NCBI RefSeq assembly: GCF_008805035.1
Contig: NZ_CP038018.1
Location: 1,550,001 to 1,614,000, forward strand
Direction: 5' to 3'
Length of the DNA: 64,000 nucleotides
Source: Eikenella exigua
GTDB lineage: Bacteria > Pseudomonadota > Gammaproteobacteria > Burkholderiales > Neisseriaceae
The notes below the pieces were generated by a model. It searched no databases and had not been told where the DNA came from. It worked only from the letters and a program-made list of their open reading frames with translations. Shown in pieces: positions 1 to 10,968 of the stretch. Numbering within the stretch: position 1 is the stretch's first letter; every line of letters begins with the position of its first letter. The position numbers and the translations under genes are program-made.

Positions 1-1469
1 TGGCGGTGGCCGTGGCGCTGACGCTGTTGATTTGGTTTGTCATTCCCGTACCGCAGGGCGTTACCCCCAATGCCTGGCATCTGCTGGCGCTGTTTGTGGG
101 CGTAATTGCCGCCATCATCGGCAAAGCCATGCCCATCGGCGCGCTATCGATTCTCGCCATTATGCTGGTGGCCATTACCAAGGTAACCGTGCCCGAGCTT
201 GATCCCGAAGGCAACCCGATCAAAAACCCGGCCACCGTGGCCATTAAAGATGCGTTGAGCTCCTTCGGCGACCCGCTGATTTGGCTCATCGGTATTTCCA
301 TCATGATTTCGCGCGGCATCCTGAAAACCGGGCTGGGCGCACGTATCGGCTACTACTTTATCTCCTTATTCGGCAAGAAAACGCTGGGCATCGGCTACAG
401 CCTGGCCATTTCCGAGCTGATTCTCGCTCCGGTAACGCCCAGTAATACTGCGCGCGGCGGCGGCATCATCCACCCGATTATGAAATCTATTGCGGGCAGC
501 TTCGATTCCGACCCGGAAAAAGGCACGCAAAGCCGCATCGGCAAATACTTGGCCTTGGTAAACTACCACAGCAACCCGATTACCTCCGCCATGTTCATCA
601 CCGCCACCGCGCCCAACCCGCTGATCGTGGATCTGATTGCTAAAGCCACCAACTCCGATATCCATCTGAGCTGGGGCACTTGGGCTGTTGCTATGCTTGT
701 GCCCGGTTTGGCAGCCATGTTCCTGATGCCGCTGGTGCTGTATTTCTTCTTCCCGCCCGAAATCAAGGAAACCCCGAACGCTTCTCAGTTTGCCAAAGAC
801 AAGCTGCAAGAACTGGGCCCGATGAACCGCGGCGAAAAAATCATGTTGGGCATTTTTGCCATCCTGCTGCTGCTGTGGGCAGGCATTCCGGCCATGATTT
901 TCGGCAAAGCCTACGCCGTCAACCCCACCACCACCGCCTTCCTCGGCCTCTCCCTGCTGCTGCTCAGCGGTGTGCTTACCTGGCAGGATGTCCTGACTGA
1001 AAAAGGCGCGTGGGACACCGTTACCTGGTTCTCCGCCCTGGTGATGATGGCCACCTTCCTCAACAAGCTCGGCCTGATTGCCTGGCTCTCCAAACTCTTG
1101 GAAAGCGGCATCGGCGGCATGGGCATGGGCTGGGTTGGCGCGGTAACCCTGCTGCTTCTGGCCTATATGTATGCTCACTACATCTTCGCCAGCACCACCG
1201 CCCACATCACCGCCATGCTCAGCGCCTTCTATGCCGCCGGCCTGGCCCTGGGCGCGCCTCCCATGCTCTACGCCCTGCTGCTGGCTTCCTCTTCCAGCAT
1301 CATGATGACCCTTACCCACTACGCCACCGGCACCTCTCCCGTGATCTTCGGTTCCGGCTACACCACCTTGGGCGAATGGTGGAAAGCAGGCTTCATCATG
1401 AGCGTGGTCAACCTCACCGTCTTCGTGATTATCGGCGGTGTTTGGTGGAAAGTGAGGGGTTACTGGTAA
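1..1469 (+). CDS. DASS-family anion:sodium symporter (5' end cut off)
   Basis: The protein is a polytopic inner-membrane carrier of the divalent anion:Na+ symporter (DASS, CitT/SodiT) family, which imports citrate, malate, 2-oxoglutarate or related dicarboxylates. At least eleven hydrophobic segments are visible. The family signature regions are present: an SNTARGGG stretch near residue 145, preceded by ELILAPVTP, and a second re-entrant SSSSIMMTLTHYATG stretch near residue 430. The reading frame is open to base 1, and the first GTG (base 6) starts inside a membrane segment, so the true start lies upstream of the window. The gene ends in a DUS-pair terminator at 1509-1539. The exact substrate cannot be told from sequence. 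Confidence 0.88.
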   Translation, partial: AVAVALTLLIWFVIPVPQGVTPNAWHLLALFVGVIAAIIGKAMPIGALSILAIMLVAITKVTVPELDPEGNPIKNPATVAIKDALSSFGDPLIWLIGISIMISRGILKTGLGARIGYYFISLFGKKTLGIGYSLAISELILAPVTPSNTARGGGIIHPIMKSIAGSFDSDPEKGTQSRIGKYLALVNYHSNPITSAMFITATAPNPLIVDLIAKATNSDIHLSWGTWAVAMLVPGLAAMFLMPLVLYFFFPPEIKETPNASQFAKDKLQELGPMNRGEKIMLGIFAILLLLWAGIPAMIFGKAYAVNPTTTAFLGLSLLLLSGVLTWQDVLTEKGAWDTVTWFSALVMMATFLNKLGLIAWLSKLLESGIGGMGMGWVGAVTLLLLAYMYAHYIFASTTAHITAMLSAFYAAGLALGAPPMLYALLLASSSSIMMTLTHYATGTSPVIFGSGYTTLGEWWKAGFIMSVVNLTVFVIIGGVWWKVRGYW

Positions 1470-1508
1470 ACCCCAAGCTTTACACCGGCCACGTTGAAGC
1501 ATAACGAA

Positions 1509-1539
1509 AGGCTACCTGACAGTTTCAGGTAGCCTTTTT
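1509..1539 (+). terminator. DUS-pair terminator after the DASS transporter
   Basis: Inverted AGGCTACCTGA / TCAGGTAGCCT arms with a very short loop, followed by five T. It lies 40 bases after the stop codon, so it serves as a rho-independent terminator for the + strand gene. Confidence 0.8.
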
Positions 1540-1627
1540 ATTGTTTGCCACACACAAAGCAGATCAATATGGCTGTACAAACAGCAAACTTGAGCACTTT
1601 GCATTTCAGATAACCCGTGCCGCCACA

Positions 1628-1667
1628 GGCTACCTGAAAAAAACCACACCGATTTTTCAGGTAGCCT
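1628..1667. repeat. Inverted AG-eikDUS pair
   Basis: GGCTACCTGAA and TTCAGGTAGCCT face each other across about 17 bases in the intergenic stretch between the DASS gene and ispA. No gene is seen in 1540-1792. Confidence 0.75.
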
Positions 1668-1729
1668 CCACTTACAGCAAATGGGCAAAACCCGTTCACG
1701 GCAAAATGGATTGCACCGATCAAATTAAA

Positions 1730-1768
1730 AGCTACCTGAAACCGATTCAACAGGTTTTCAGGTAGCCT
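1730..1768 (-). terminator. DUS-pair terminator of xseB-ispA
   Basis: Inverted pair 24 bases beyond the ispA stop. Read on the minus strand the stem is followed by a T-rich tract (TTTTAATTT), so it suits termination of the minus-strand operon. Confidence 0.65.
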
Positions 1769-1792
1769 TTCCCTTTTTCGGCCAGCAACCCA

Positions 1793-2680
1793 TCAGTTCC
1801 GCCGTTCGGTGACAAAGGCGGCCAGTTGGCGCAGACGGTCGGCACGGGCATCGAAGCCGGACAAGGCCTGCTGCGCTTCGGCCACGAGCCGTTCGGCATA
1901 GTCGCGGGCGGTGTTCAGCCCCATGAGTTTGACATAAGTGGGTTTGTCGGCTTCTTGGTCTTTGCCGGCGGTTTTGCCCAATGTGGTAGTGTCGGCTTCG
2001 CAATCGAGCACGTCGTCGATTACTTGGAAGGCAAGGCCGAGTTTGGCGGCGTAGTCGTCGAGCCGCGCCAGGGCGGCATCGTCCAAATCGGGGCAGCTAA
2101 GCGCGCCCAAGGCCACGGCTGCGCGGATTAGGGCACCGGTTTTCAGGCGGTGCATGGTTTCCAATTCGGTCTGGCCGATGCGCTGCCCCACGGATTGCAA
2201 ATCGATGGCCTGCCCGCCGGCTATGCCGAGACTGCCGGAAGCGCGGGCGAGGGTGTGCACCATTTGCAGCTGCCGTTGCGCGAGCAGGCCGTTGGGGCGG
2301 CTGAGCACGTCGAAGGCAAGGGTTTGCAGCGCGTCGCCCACCAGAAGGGCGGTGGCTTCGTCGTATTGAACGTGGCAGGTGGGTTTGCCGCGGCGCAGGC
2401 TGTCGTTGTCCATGGCGGGCATGTCGTCGTGCACCAAGGAATAAACGTGCACCAGCTCCACGGCAGCCATAGCGGCCTCGACAGCGGCGGCTTCGGATTG
2501 GCCTAATTCGGCGGCAGCCAGCACCAGCAGGGGGCGCAGCCGTTTGCCGCCGCCGAGCACGGCATAGCGCATGGCTTGGTGCAGCCGCTGCGGCAGGCTG
2601 TCTGCTTCGGGCAGCACGCGCTCCAGCACGAGTTCGGCCTGGGCGCGGGCACGTTGTTGCCAATGATCAGGTTTATTCAT
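1793..2680 (-). CDS. ispA: Farnesyl diphosphate synthase (polyprenyl synthetase)
   Basis: Condenses isopentenyl diphosphate with dimethylallyl and geranyl diphosphate to make farnesyl diphosphate, the precursor of undecaprenyl phosphate and quinone tails. The 295-residue length is normal for IspA. GGGKRLRP lies at residues 43-50. The first Asp-rich motif DDMPAMD is at 85-91, with the two-residue insertion typical of bacterial short-chain synthases. The second motif (DDVLD) is near residue 218. The start overlaps the end of xseB by 8 bases, so the two are co-transcribed and probably translationally coupled, the usual xseB-ispA arrangement. Confidence 0.96.
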   Translation of the reverse strand: MNKPDHWQQRARAQAELVLERVLPEADSLPQRLHQAMRYAVLGGGKRLRPLLVLAAAELGQSEAAAVEAAMAAVELVHVYSLVHDDMPAMDNDSLRRGKPTCHVQYDEATALLVGDALQTLAFDVLSRPNGLLAQRQLQMVHTLARASGSLGIAGGQAIDLQSVGQRIGQTELETMHRLKTGALIRAAVALGALSCPDLDDAALARLDDYAAKLGLAFQVIDDVLDCEADTTTLGKTAGKDQEADKPTYVKLMGLNTARDYAERLVAEAQQALSGFDARADRLRQLAAFVTERRN

Positions 2681-2900
2681 CTTGTTCCAACACCAGCTCG
2701 CGTTCCACGCCGGAATCCAGCACTTGCAGCTTCTGCTCTACTTCGGCCAGCCGCGCTTGGCAGAAACGCACCAGTTCGCTGCCTTCCTGATAGGCGGCCA
2801 GGGCATCTTCCAGCGGCATATCGCTGGCCTGCATGGCTTGGTTGATGGCTTCCAGCCGGCTCACGGCTTCTTCAAAGGTTTTCGGTTTTTTCTTGGTCAT
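2673..2900 (-). CDS. xseB: Exodeoxyribonuclease VII small subunit
   Basis: A 75-residue all-helical protein with the XseB pattern: a [12 protein letters not shown] start, the [17 protein letters not shown] core and an acidic coiled C-terminus. It forms a complex with XseA, which is not in this window, and degrades single-stranded DNA in both directions. First gene of a two-gene operon with ispA. The upstream stretch 2901-3154 holds two AG-eikDUS copies in the same orientation (2969-2980 and 3015-3026) and the promoter region of the divergent antiporter gene. Confidence 0.93.
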   Translation of the reverse strand: MTKKKPKTFEEAVSRLEAINQAMQASDMPLEDALAAYQEGSELVRFCQARLAEVEQKLQVLDSGVERELVLEQDE

Positions 2901-3154
2901 GGCGGGTTTGCAGCAGTTCGATTCAAGGGCGGGATTGTAGCACAGCGGGCGGGTGGGTTTCAGGTAGCCTCTGCTGCCTCAAGTGGCGGGCATAGGCAAT
3001 AAAGCCTGCTTGTTTTCAGGTAGCCTGCAACCGCCACCCAACAGCACATACTGACACACCGCCCGCTTTCATTTACAATCGGCACGGCAAAGCAGCCGGA
3101 TAACCCGTCCGGCTGAAATATTTTGTTTGAGACCACCCGTCAAAAGGAAACCCG

Positions 3155-4585
3155 ATGCGTATCCGAACCGCCCTCCTCCTGCCGCTGCTCTCCCTGCCGC
3201 TTCCCGCGCTGGCCGGCGAGCTCAACGGCGCCGAGCTGAGCCTGCCCTGGGGCATCCCCTTCGTGCTGATTCTGCTCTCCATCGCCACCGGCCCGCTGTT
3301 TTTCGCCCACATTTGGCACCACCACTTCGGCAAAATCACCGCCGGCTGGACGCTGGTCTTCCTCATCCCCTTCACCCTCGTGTACGGCTTCTCCACCAGC
3401 CTGCATGTGCTGGTGCACGCCTTGGTGGCCGAATACATCCCCTTCATTTTGCTGCTGTGGGCGCTCTACACCATCTCCGGCGGCATCCTCGTGTGGGGCA
3501 ATCTGCACGGCAGCCCGCGCATGAACACCGCGCTGCTCGCCATCGGCACGCTCCTGGCCTCCGTGATGGGCACCACCGGCGCCGCCATGCTGATGATCCG
3601 CCCCATCCTCAAAGCCAACGACAACCGCAAGCATCGCGTGCACGTGGTGATTTTCTTCATCTTCCTCGTGGCCAATATCGGCGGCGGCCTCACCCCGCTG
3701 GGCGACCCGCCGCTCTTCCTCGGCTTCCTCAAAGGCGTGGATTTTATGTGGACGGTACAACACATGCTGCCGCCCGTGCTGATTAGCGCCGCCGTGCTGC
3801 TCACCGTGTTCTACATCCTCGACAGCAAATACTTCGCCCAAGCCGACGAAATCCTGGCCAAAGACCCGAGCCCCGACAGCCCGCCCGAAAAAATCAAGCT
3901 CATGGGCAAATGGAACTTCCTGCTCCTGGGCGGCGTGGTGGCAGCCGTGATGATGTCTGGCATTTGGAAACCCGCACACCCCGGCCTGGAAATTTTCGGC
4001 ACCCACTACGCCCTGCAAAACCTCGCCCGCGATCTGATTTTGGTGGCACTGGCCGTTACTTCCCTCGCCATCACCCCCAAACAGGTGCGTGCCGGCAACG
4101 AATTCAACTGGGGGCCCATCGCCGAAGTGGGCAAACTCTTCCTCGGCATCTTCATCACCATCGCCCCCGTATTGGCCATACTGCAAGCCGGCGAACACGG
4201 TGCGTTTGCCCCGCTGATTTCCCTCGTGCACGATGCTTCCGGCAATCCGATCAATACCATGTATTTCTGGATGACCGGCATGCTCTCCGCCTTTTTGGAT
4301 AACGCCCCCACCTACCTCGTGTTCTTCAACATGGCCGGCGGCGACACACACACCCTGATGAACGGCCACCTGTTCCACACCCTGCTGGCCATATCCATGG
4401 GTTCCGTGTTCATGGGCGCACTCAGCTACATCGGCAACGCCCCCAACTTCATGGTGAAAGCCATCGCCGAACAGCGCAAAGTGCCCATGCCCGGCTTCTT
4501 CGGCTACATGGCCTGGTCGTTCGGCATCCTCGTGCCGCTGTTTATCCTGCACACCTTGATTTTCTTCGTGTGGCAGATTTTATGA
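3155..4585 (+). CDS. NhaD-type sodium:proton antiporter
   Basis: A 476-residue inner-membrane protein of the ion transporter superfamily (NhaD/CitM-like). It starts with a cleavable-looking leader (residues 1-21, ending LPALAG) and then has about twelve membrane segments. Conserved stretches include NIGGGLTPLGDPPLFLGFLKG near residue 175 and a matching C-terminal half with LDNAPTYLVFFN near 385, where the DNAPT and GDPPL motifs form the ion-binding site. By family it would exchange Na+ or Li+ for protons. It stands alone between divergent xseB and a DUS-pair terminator. Substrate specificity is inferred from family only. Confidence 0.85.
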   Translation: MRIRTALLLPLLSLPLPALAGELNGAELSLPWGIPFVLILLSIATGPLFFAHIWHHHFGKITAGWTLVFLIPFTLVYGFSTSLHVLVHALVAEYIPFILLLWALYTISGGILVWGNLHGSPRMNTALLAIGTLLASVMGTTGAAMLMIRPILKANDNRKHRVHVVIFFIFLVANIGGGLTPLGDPPLFLGFLKGVDFMWTVQHMLPPVLISAAVLLTVFYILDSKYFAQADEILAKDPSPDSPPEKIKLMGKWNFLLLGGVVAAVMMSGIWKPAHPGLEIFGTHYALQNLARDLILVALAVTSLAITPKQVRAGNEFNWGPIAEVGKLFLGIFITIAPVLAILQAGEHGAFAPLISLVHDASGNPINTMYFWMTGMLSAFLDNAPTYLVFFNMAGGDTHTLMNGHLFHTLLAISMGSVFMGALSYIGNAPNFMVKAIAEQRKVPMPGFFGYMAWSFGILVPLFILHTLIFFVWQIL

Positions 4586-4601
4586 TTCCATAGTAGGTAA
4601 A

Positions 4602-4686
4602 AGGCTACCTGAAAGTGTAAGCTTCAACGAAGTTAAAACGGCTACGCAAGTTTCTGCGCAGCTGGAATTTCAGGTAGCCTTTTTAT
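4602..4686 (+). terminator. DUS-flanked repeat element acting as terminator
   Basis: AGGCTACCTGAA at 4602-4613 pairs with TTCAGGTAGCCT at 4669-4680, followed by four T. The 55-base interior holds the recurrent GCTTCAACGAAGTTAAAACG and AAGTTTCTGCGCAGCT modules seen at many other loci in the window. Confidence 0.7.
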
Positions 4687-5049
4687 TCAAGGAAGCTACC
4701 ATCCAGTACAGGCTGCCTGAAAACAAGAGCTCCAACAAAGTGAAAACATAACTATCCTTTCTCGCGAAGAAACACCATCTTGCCGCAATACGCTACTACC
4801 CATCGCCACAAAACCCTTATATTGCCAAACATTACAGCTAAAGCACTTATTGCTTCATACCGCGTTGGCTCTCCCGGTATGAAAAACAATTGCTGCAGCC
4901 GTATCCACCACGCCCGAAAGGGAAAAATCACGACTCAACAAATCCTGCAAGAAGCCACCGGCACACGCCGCAGACAAACAGCTCGCTCCGATTGAAGGAC
5001 TGTTTTTAAAGTACACAGCCTGTAGAACGACACGTTATTTGATACAGGA
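4687..5049. other. Intergenic stretch with a partial Correia-like sequence
   Basis: No convincing gene. A DUS variant AGGCTGCCTGAA (one mismatch to the Eikenella form) is at 4710-4721. At 4840-4873 AAAGCACTTAT, CTTCATACC and CGCGTTGGCTC resemble the Correia-like units at 50699 and 52393. A 71-codon open frame here has no family features or ribosome site and was not called. Confidence 0.4.
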
Positions 5050-5078
5050 GGGGCTACCTGAAATCTTCAGGTAGCCCC
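5050..5078. terminator. Bidirectional DUS-pair hairpin
   Basis: Perfect 13-base arms GGGGCTACCTGAA / TTCAGGTAGCCCC with a 3-base loop, 26 bases beyond the stop of the DUF454 gene. The T-run is weak on both strands. Confidence 0.6.
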
Positions 5079-5103
5079 TTCCTCATGTTCCCCTCCCTCA
5101 ACT

Positions 5104-5568
5104 TTACTTGCTCGGCAGCCGCCACATCCACACTGTTACCGCCAAACACACTATCACCATCCCCACACCTGCCCACCAGCGCTCTGGGAAACGATACAGC
5201 ATCCACGCACACGAACAGGACATCATCAACGCCGATATTATCTTGCCCTTAAGCGGAATTACCCGTTTGCGCTCCCAGTCACGCACCATTGGGCCGAAAT
5301 GGCGGTGTTCGCTCAGCCAACGGTGGAAACGCGGCGATGTGCGCGACCAACAGCCTGCCGCCAGCAACACAAACGGTACAGTCGGCAAACCCGGCAAAAA
5401 AATGCCGATAATACCCAAGAGTATAGCCAGCCAACCCGCCAGCCACACCAAAGGCCGCCACAACGGTAAGTAAGAATCTTGACCAGTTTGCCGGCGATGC
5501 CGTATCCACGCCACCCCAGCCGCCAGCCCTGCCGCCGAAACCGCAATCATCCATTCCATTTTGCCCAT
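5104..5568 (-). CDS. DUF454 (YbaN-like) inner-membrane protein
   Basis: A 154-residue protein with an N-terminal membrane segment, a central pair LAGWLAILLGIIGIFLPGLPTVPFVLLAAGCW (residues about 43-75) that is the DUF454 hallmark, and two hydrophobic segments at the C-terminus. The SPRFHRWLSEHRHFGPMVRDWE stretch after the central pair is also typical. The family has no established biochemical role. It stands alone. The 5' flank up to 5741 shows no other gene. Confidence 0.85.
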   Translation of the reverse strand: MGKMEWMIAVSAAGLAAGVAWIRHRRQTGQDSYLPLWRPLVWLAGWLAILLGIIGIFLPGLPTVPFVLLAAGCWSRTSPRFHRWLSEHRHFGPMVRDWERKRVIPLKGKIISALMMSCSCAWMLYRFPERWWAGVGMVIVCLAVTVWMWRLPSK

Positions 5569-5741
5569 TATTCCTAATTCTCCCGCAAGGTTTGGTACGA
5601 TTGTATCATTTGGTGAAGGAAATGCGACTTATTCACATATGCCAAAATGGCGTGAATATTTTGAAATAGAGCCGCAACGGCAGCCGCATATTTTGCATAA
5701 TCGTTCTTTACTTTGAAGGTTGAGGTCGAACCCGAGATAAA

Positions 5742-5782
5742 TTTCAGGTAGCCTTTAAGTAGATGGTTTGAGGCTACCTGAA
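5742..5782. repeat. AG-eikDUS pair, outward orientation
   Basis: TTCAGGTAGCCT then AGGCTACCTGAA across a 17-base gap, 35 bases beyond the phoH stop. There is no clear T-run on the minus strand. Confidence 0.65.
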
Positions 5783-5816
5783 ACTGGAATAATTAAAGAG
5801 ACAAAGGCGGCAAACG

Positions 5817-6782
5817 CTACTCTTCCCGCTCTGCATTCGCAGCATCGTAAGCATCCACAATTTTCTGCACCAAGGGATGGCGTACCACGTCTTCGCTGGT
5901 AAAGGTGTGGAAATAAATGCCCTCGATGCCTTGCAGTTTTTCCCGCGCGTCTTTCAGACCGGACTTAATATTGCGTGGCAAGTCGATTTGGCTGATGTCG
6001 CCGGTGATTGCTGCCTTAGCGCCGAAGCCGATACGCGTGAGGAACATTTTCATCTGTTCCGGAGTGGTATTTTGCGCTTCGTCTAGAATCACATACGAGC
6101 CGTTCAGCGTACGCCCGCGCATATAGGCCAGCGGTGCAATTTCAATCAGCCCGCGTTCCAGCAGCTTGGTAACGCGGTCGAAGCCCATCAAATCATACAG
6201 CGCGTCATACAGCGGGCGCAGATAAGGGTCTACCTTTTGCACCAAATCGCCCGGCAGAAAGCCGAGTTTCTCCCCCGCTTCCACCGCGGGGCGCACCAGC
6301 ACAATACGTTCCACTTCGTGCTTGCTCATGGCATCCACTGCTGCCGCCACTGCCAAATAAGTTTTGCCTGTACCCGCCGGGCCTAAGCCGAAAACAATAT
6401 CGTGGCTGAGCAGTGCGCGGATATAGCCATTTTGGCGCGGCGTGCGTCCGCCCAGCTTGCCGCGCCGCGTTTGCAGGAAAGACTGATATCCAGCCTCACT
6501 CTTTGGCACAAAAGCCTCGTCGGCTGTTTTGGCCTCTACCGCTGAGAGCTGGATGTCGTTATCGTCCAAATCCCGCTGTTCAGCCAATTCGGCCAGCTTT
6601 AAGAGGGCGGCCCGCGCTGCATGAGCATGATTGCCAATAAAGGTAAATTCGGCAAACTGTCGCCCAATTTCTACTTCCAACACTTTACCAAGTTTTTCCA
6701 AATTCTCTTCCAGCGGCCCGCACAGCCGCTGCAAAACTGAGTTATCTATCTCTTCAAATTTCAGGTGTACAGTGTGGCTCAT
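5817..6782 (-). CDS. ybeZ: PhoH-family ATPase (YbeZ type)
   Basis: A 321-residue cytoplasmic P-loop protein with an N-terminal nucleic-acid-binding extension (1-115) and the PhoH core. Walker A GPAGTGKT is at residues 134-141 and the Walker B stretch VILDEAQN is near 230. ITGDISQIDLP follows, a signature of the PhoH/YbeZ group. The family works with the rRNA endonuclease YbeY in ribosome maturation and RNA turnover, but ybeY is not adjacent here. Length and start fit the family. Confidence 0.9.
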   Translation of the reverse strand: MSHTVHLKFEEIDNSVLQRLCGPLEENLEKLGKVLEVEIGRQFAEFTFIGNHAHAARAALLKLAELAEQRDLDDNDIQLSAVEAKTADEAFVPKSEAGYQSFLQTRRGKLGGRTPRQNGYIRALLSHDIVFGLGPAGTGKTYLAVAAAVDAMSKHEVERIVLVRPAVEAGEKLGFLPGDLVQKVDPYLRPLYDALYDLMGFDRVTKLLERGLIEIAPLAYMRGRTLNGSYVILDEAQNTTPEQMKMFLTRIGFGAKAAITGDISQIDLPRNIKSGLKDAREKLQGIEGIYFHTFTSEDVVRHPLVQKIVDAYDAANAEREE

Positions 6783-7159
6783 AAACTCTCAAACATTTAT
6801 TTCAAACTCCCGGCTGCACCGCCTTCTGGCAGCCGGAACAATATAATTTATACGATAATTAGGCCGTATCGCGTACCAAGGCAATCCTCGCCGCGCAACC
6901 AGATGCTGCCAGAAAGCACAGCCCTGAAACAACACAAAACCCGCCCCTCAACACAGCGCTACATTGTTGCATAAAGCATACAACTTCGCCCGCATCTGCT
7001 GTTTTGCCCGCGATTGGATTTGTTTTTTTGCCGCCGAACAATTATATTGCAGTTATGAAATCGCTAATGCGGCGATTGCGTAAGAGCTTAAATAAAGGAA
7101 GACGAAGTTTCTTTTTTAAGTGTGTATTTTTAGTTTAGACATAGATAAAGGAATGCAGC
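6783..7159. other. Divergent phoH/porin intergenic region
   Basis: A 377-base AT-rich stretch between two divergent genes, with no gene seen. A small hairpin (AATCGC-N6-GCGATT) lies near 7060-7078. A ribosome site AAGGA sits seven bases before the porin ATG. The porin promoter should be here but no single clean -35/-10 pair stands out. Confidence 0.5.
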
Positions 7160-8191
7160 ATGAAAAAAACCCTGATTGCATTAGCATTGGTTTCCTTGCC
7201 GGTTGCCGCTTCTGCAGAAGTGATTCTGTACGGCAACATCCGTGCCGGTGTTGAATTTGTTCGTGAAGGCACCTCTGCCCAGCCGAAGAGCGTAAGAAAC
7301 GCTTGGGGTGTGGTTGACTACGGTAGCTACATCGGCTTCAAAGGTTCTGAAGACCTGGGTGGCAACCTGAAAGCTATTTGGCAAGTTGAAGCTAACACCA
7401 GCTTGGCCGGTGGCAGCTTTGTAAACAACCGCGACAGCTTCATTGGTTTGGAAGGTGGTTTCGGTACTGTTAAAGTTGGTCGTGTAAGCACTCCGCTGAG
7501 AAATGCTGTAGTTGCCCAAGACAACTGGGAATATGGCAGCTACCTCTTAGGCTTGGATCGCTATACCCGTTTCGGTACTCGCCGTACCAGCTTGAACTAT
7601 CAGTCTCCTGACTTTGGTGGTTTTGACTTCTCATTCCAGATGGCTCCTGGTGCTAACGTACACGGCGGCCGCACTAATGACGGCAAGCCGGTATTTGGTT
7701 TGGGCTTAGGTTACAAAAACAGCGGCTTCTTCGCACGTTACGCAACTGAATACGCTCGCAAATCTACCAGTGCTGCTGCCGGTCGGAAAGACAGCCACGC
7801 TCACAACCTGTCTGTAGGTTATGATGCTAACAACCTGTATGTTGCTGGTGGTTTCCAATACGCTAAAAACGTAAACACTAACTTCTTTGCAGATGCTGAC
7901 GTTGCTGCTACCACCGAAAACAACGGCAAAACCACAGAGGCTCAACTCTCTGCTGCTTACACTTTCGGTGCTATTACTCCGAAAGCAACTGTAGCTTACG
8001 GCCGTGCTAAGAGTGATAACGTTCAGACCGATGGTGGTCGCTACCTGCAAGCCATTGTTGGTGCTGACTACGCGTTCTCTCGCCGCACCACTGGCTTGGT
8101 ATCTGTAGGTTGGTTGCGTGAAAAAGCCAACACTAACGATAAAAACGTAAACAACTGGGGCGTAGGCACTGGCGTGGTACATAAATTCTAA
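7160..8191 (+). CDS. Major outer-membrane porin (neisserial Gram-negative porin)
   Basis: Encodes a 343-residue porin. Signal peptide 1-19 (MKKTLIALALVSLPVAASA) is followed by EVILYGNIRAGVEF, the first strand of the trimeric 16-stranded general porin fold shared with Neisseria PorB. The PEG-like loop 3 motif (NRDSFIGLEGGFGTVKVGR) is at about residues 91-110, and the chain ends in the aromatic signature VVHKF recognised by the BAM complex. Codon choice is biased towards frequent codons, as in highly expressed genes. It stands alone with its own terminator at 8223-8251. Confidence 0.95.
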   Translation: MKKTLIALALVSLPVAASAEVILYGNIRAGVEFVREGTSAQPKSVRNAWGVVDYGSYIGFKGSEDLGGNLKAIWQVEANTSLAGGSFVNNRDSFIGLEGGFGTVKVGRVSTPLRNAVVAQDNWEYGSYLLGLDRYTRFGTRRTSLNYQSPDFGGFDFSFQMAPGANVHGGRTNDGKPVFGLGLGYKNSGFFARYATEYARKSTSAAAGRKDSHAHNLSVGYDANNLYVAGGFQYAKNVNTNFFADADVAATTENNGKTTEAQLSAAYTFGAITPKATVAYGRAKSDNVQTDGGRYLQAIVGADYAFSRRTTGLVSVGWLREKANTNDKNVNNWGVGTGVVHKF

Positions 8192-8222
8192 TTTGTGGCT
8201 AGCCTAGTCTAGTAACCCAACA

Positions 8223-8251
8223 AAAGGCTTGCTTCGGCAAGCCTTTTCTTT
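8223..8251 (+). terminator. Porin intrinsic terminator (not DUS-based)
   Basis: AAAGGCTTGC-TTCG-GCAAGCCTTT with a tetraloop and a T-rich tail, 32 bases past the porin stop. One of the few terminators here without a DUS. Confidence 0.88.
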
Positions 8252-8290
8252 GCCTATACTCTTCTTGATTGTTTGGAACAAAGGAAAATA

Positions 8291-8353
8291 GGGTTACCTG
8301 AAAGTAACGCTTCAACGAAGCTAAACCAGGCAATCTGTATTCTCAGGTAGCCT
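8291..8353. repeat. Degenerate DUS-flanked repeat element
   Basis: GGTTACCTGAAAG (one mismatch) and CTCAGGTAGCC flank an interior that contains CGCTTCAACGAAGCTAAA, the left module of the repeat family. Confidence 0.6.
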
Positions 8354-8473
8354 TCGATTTAGTATAGCAAACTATCATGGAGTGTGCCGCACGTATACTG
8401 GAGCTTTCCCTTGCAATATTTCTCTCGTAATATGGCTCACAAAGTTGCTCTGCACTCACCTTGTACATGGAGG

Positions 8474-8505
8474 AGGCTACCTGAACCCATTCAGGTAGCC
8501 TTTTC
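8474..8505. terminator. DUS-pair hairpin downstream of purA
   Basis: AGGCTACCTGAA-N4-TTCAGGTAGCCT, 18 bases beyond the purA stop (minus strand) and facing the porin. The run of four T is on the + strand side, so its strength for purA is uncertain. Confidence 0.6.
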
Positions 8506-8522
8506 TCATCCAGCCCAGTGGT

Positions 8523-10879
<2,357 letters not shown>

Positions 10880-10925
10880 TACCTCCCCTTTTTAATCTTA
10901 ATAAATAAGAAGCACTTAGATTTTT

Positions 10926-10965
10926 CAGGTAGCCTCCTCATACCAATAATTAGGCTACCTGAAAC
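10926..10965. repeat. AG-eikDUS pair between purM and the zinc-ribbon gene
   Basis: TTCAGGTAGCCT and AGGCTACCTGAA (outward order) across about 16 bases, directly beyond the purM stop. Confidence 0.7.
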
Positions 10966-10968
10966 CAT

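Noticed and set aside
366..1502. Long open frame antisense to the DASS transporter (378 codons)
   Set aside because: It mirrors a clear membrane-protein gene, is low-complexity (His/Gly/Gln rich), and has no family features; a typical shadow in GC-rich DNA.
3140..4552. 470-codon frame antisense to the NhaD-type antiporter
   Set aside because: Composition is His/Glu/Gly-rich as expected from reading the complement of a hydrophobic gene; no motif.
4780..4995. Possible 71-residue gene between the antiporter and DUF454 genes
   Set aside because: No ribosome site or recognisable domain, and part of it is repeat-derived.
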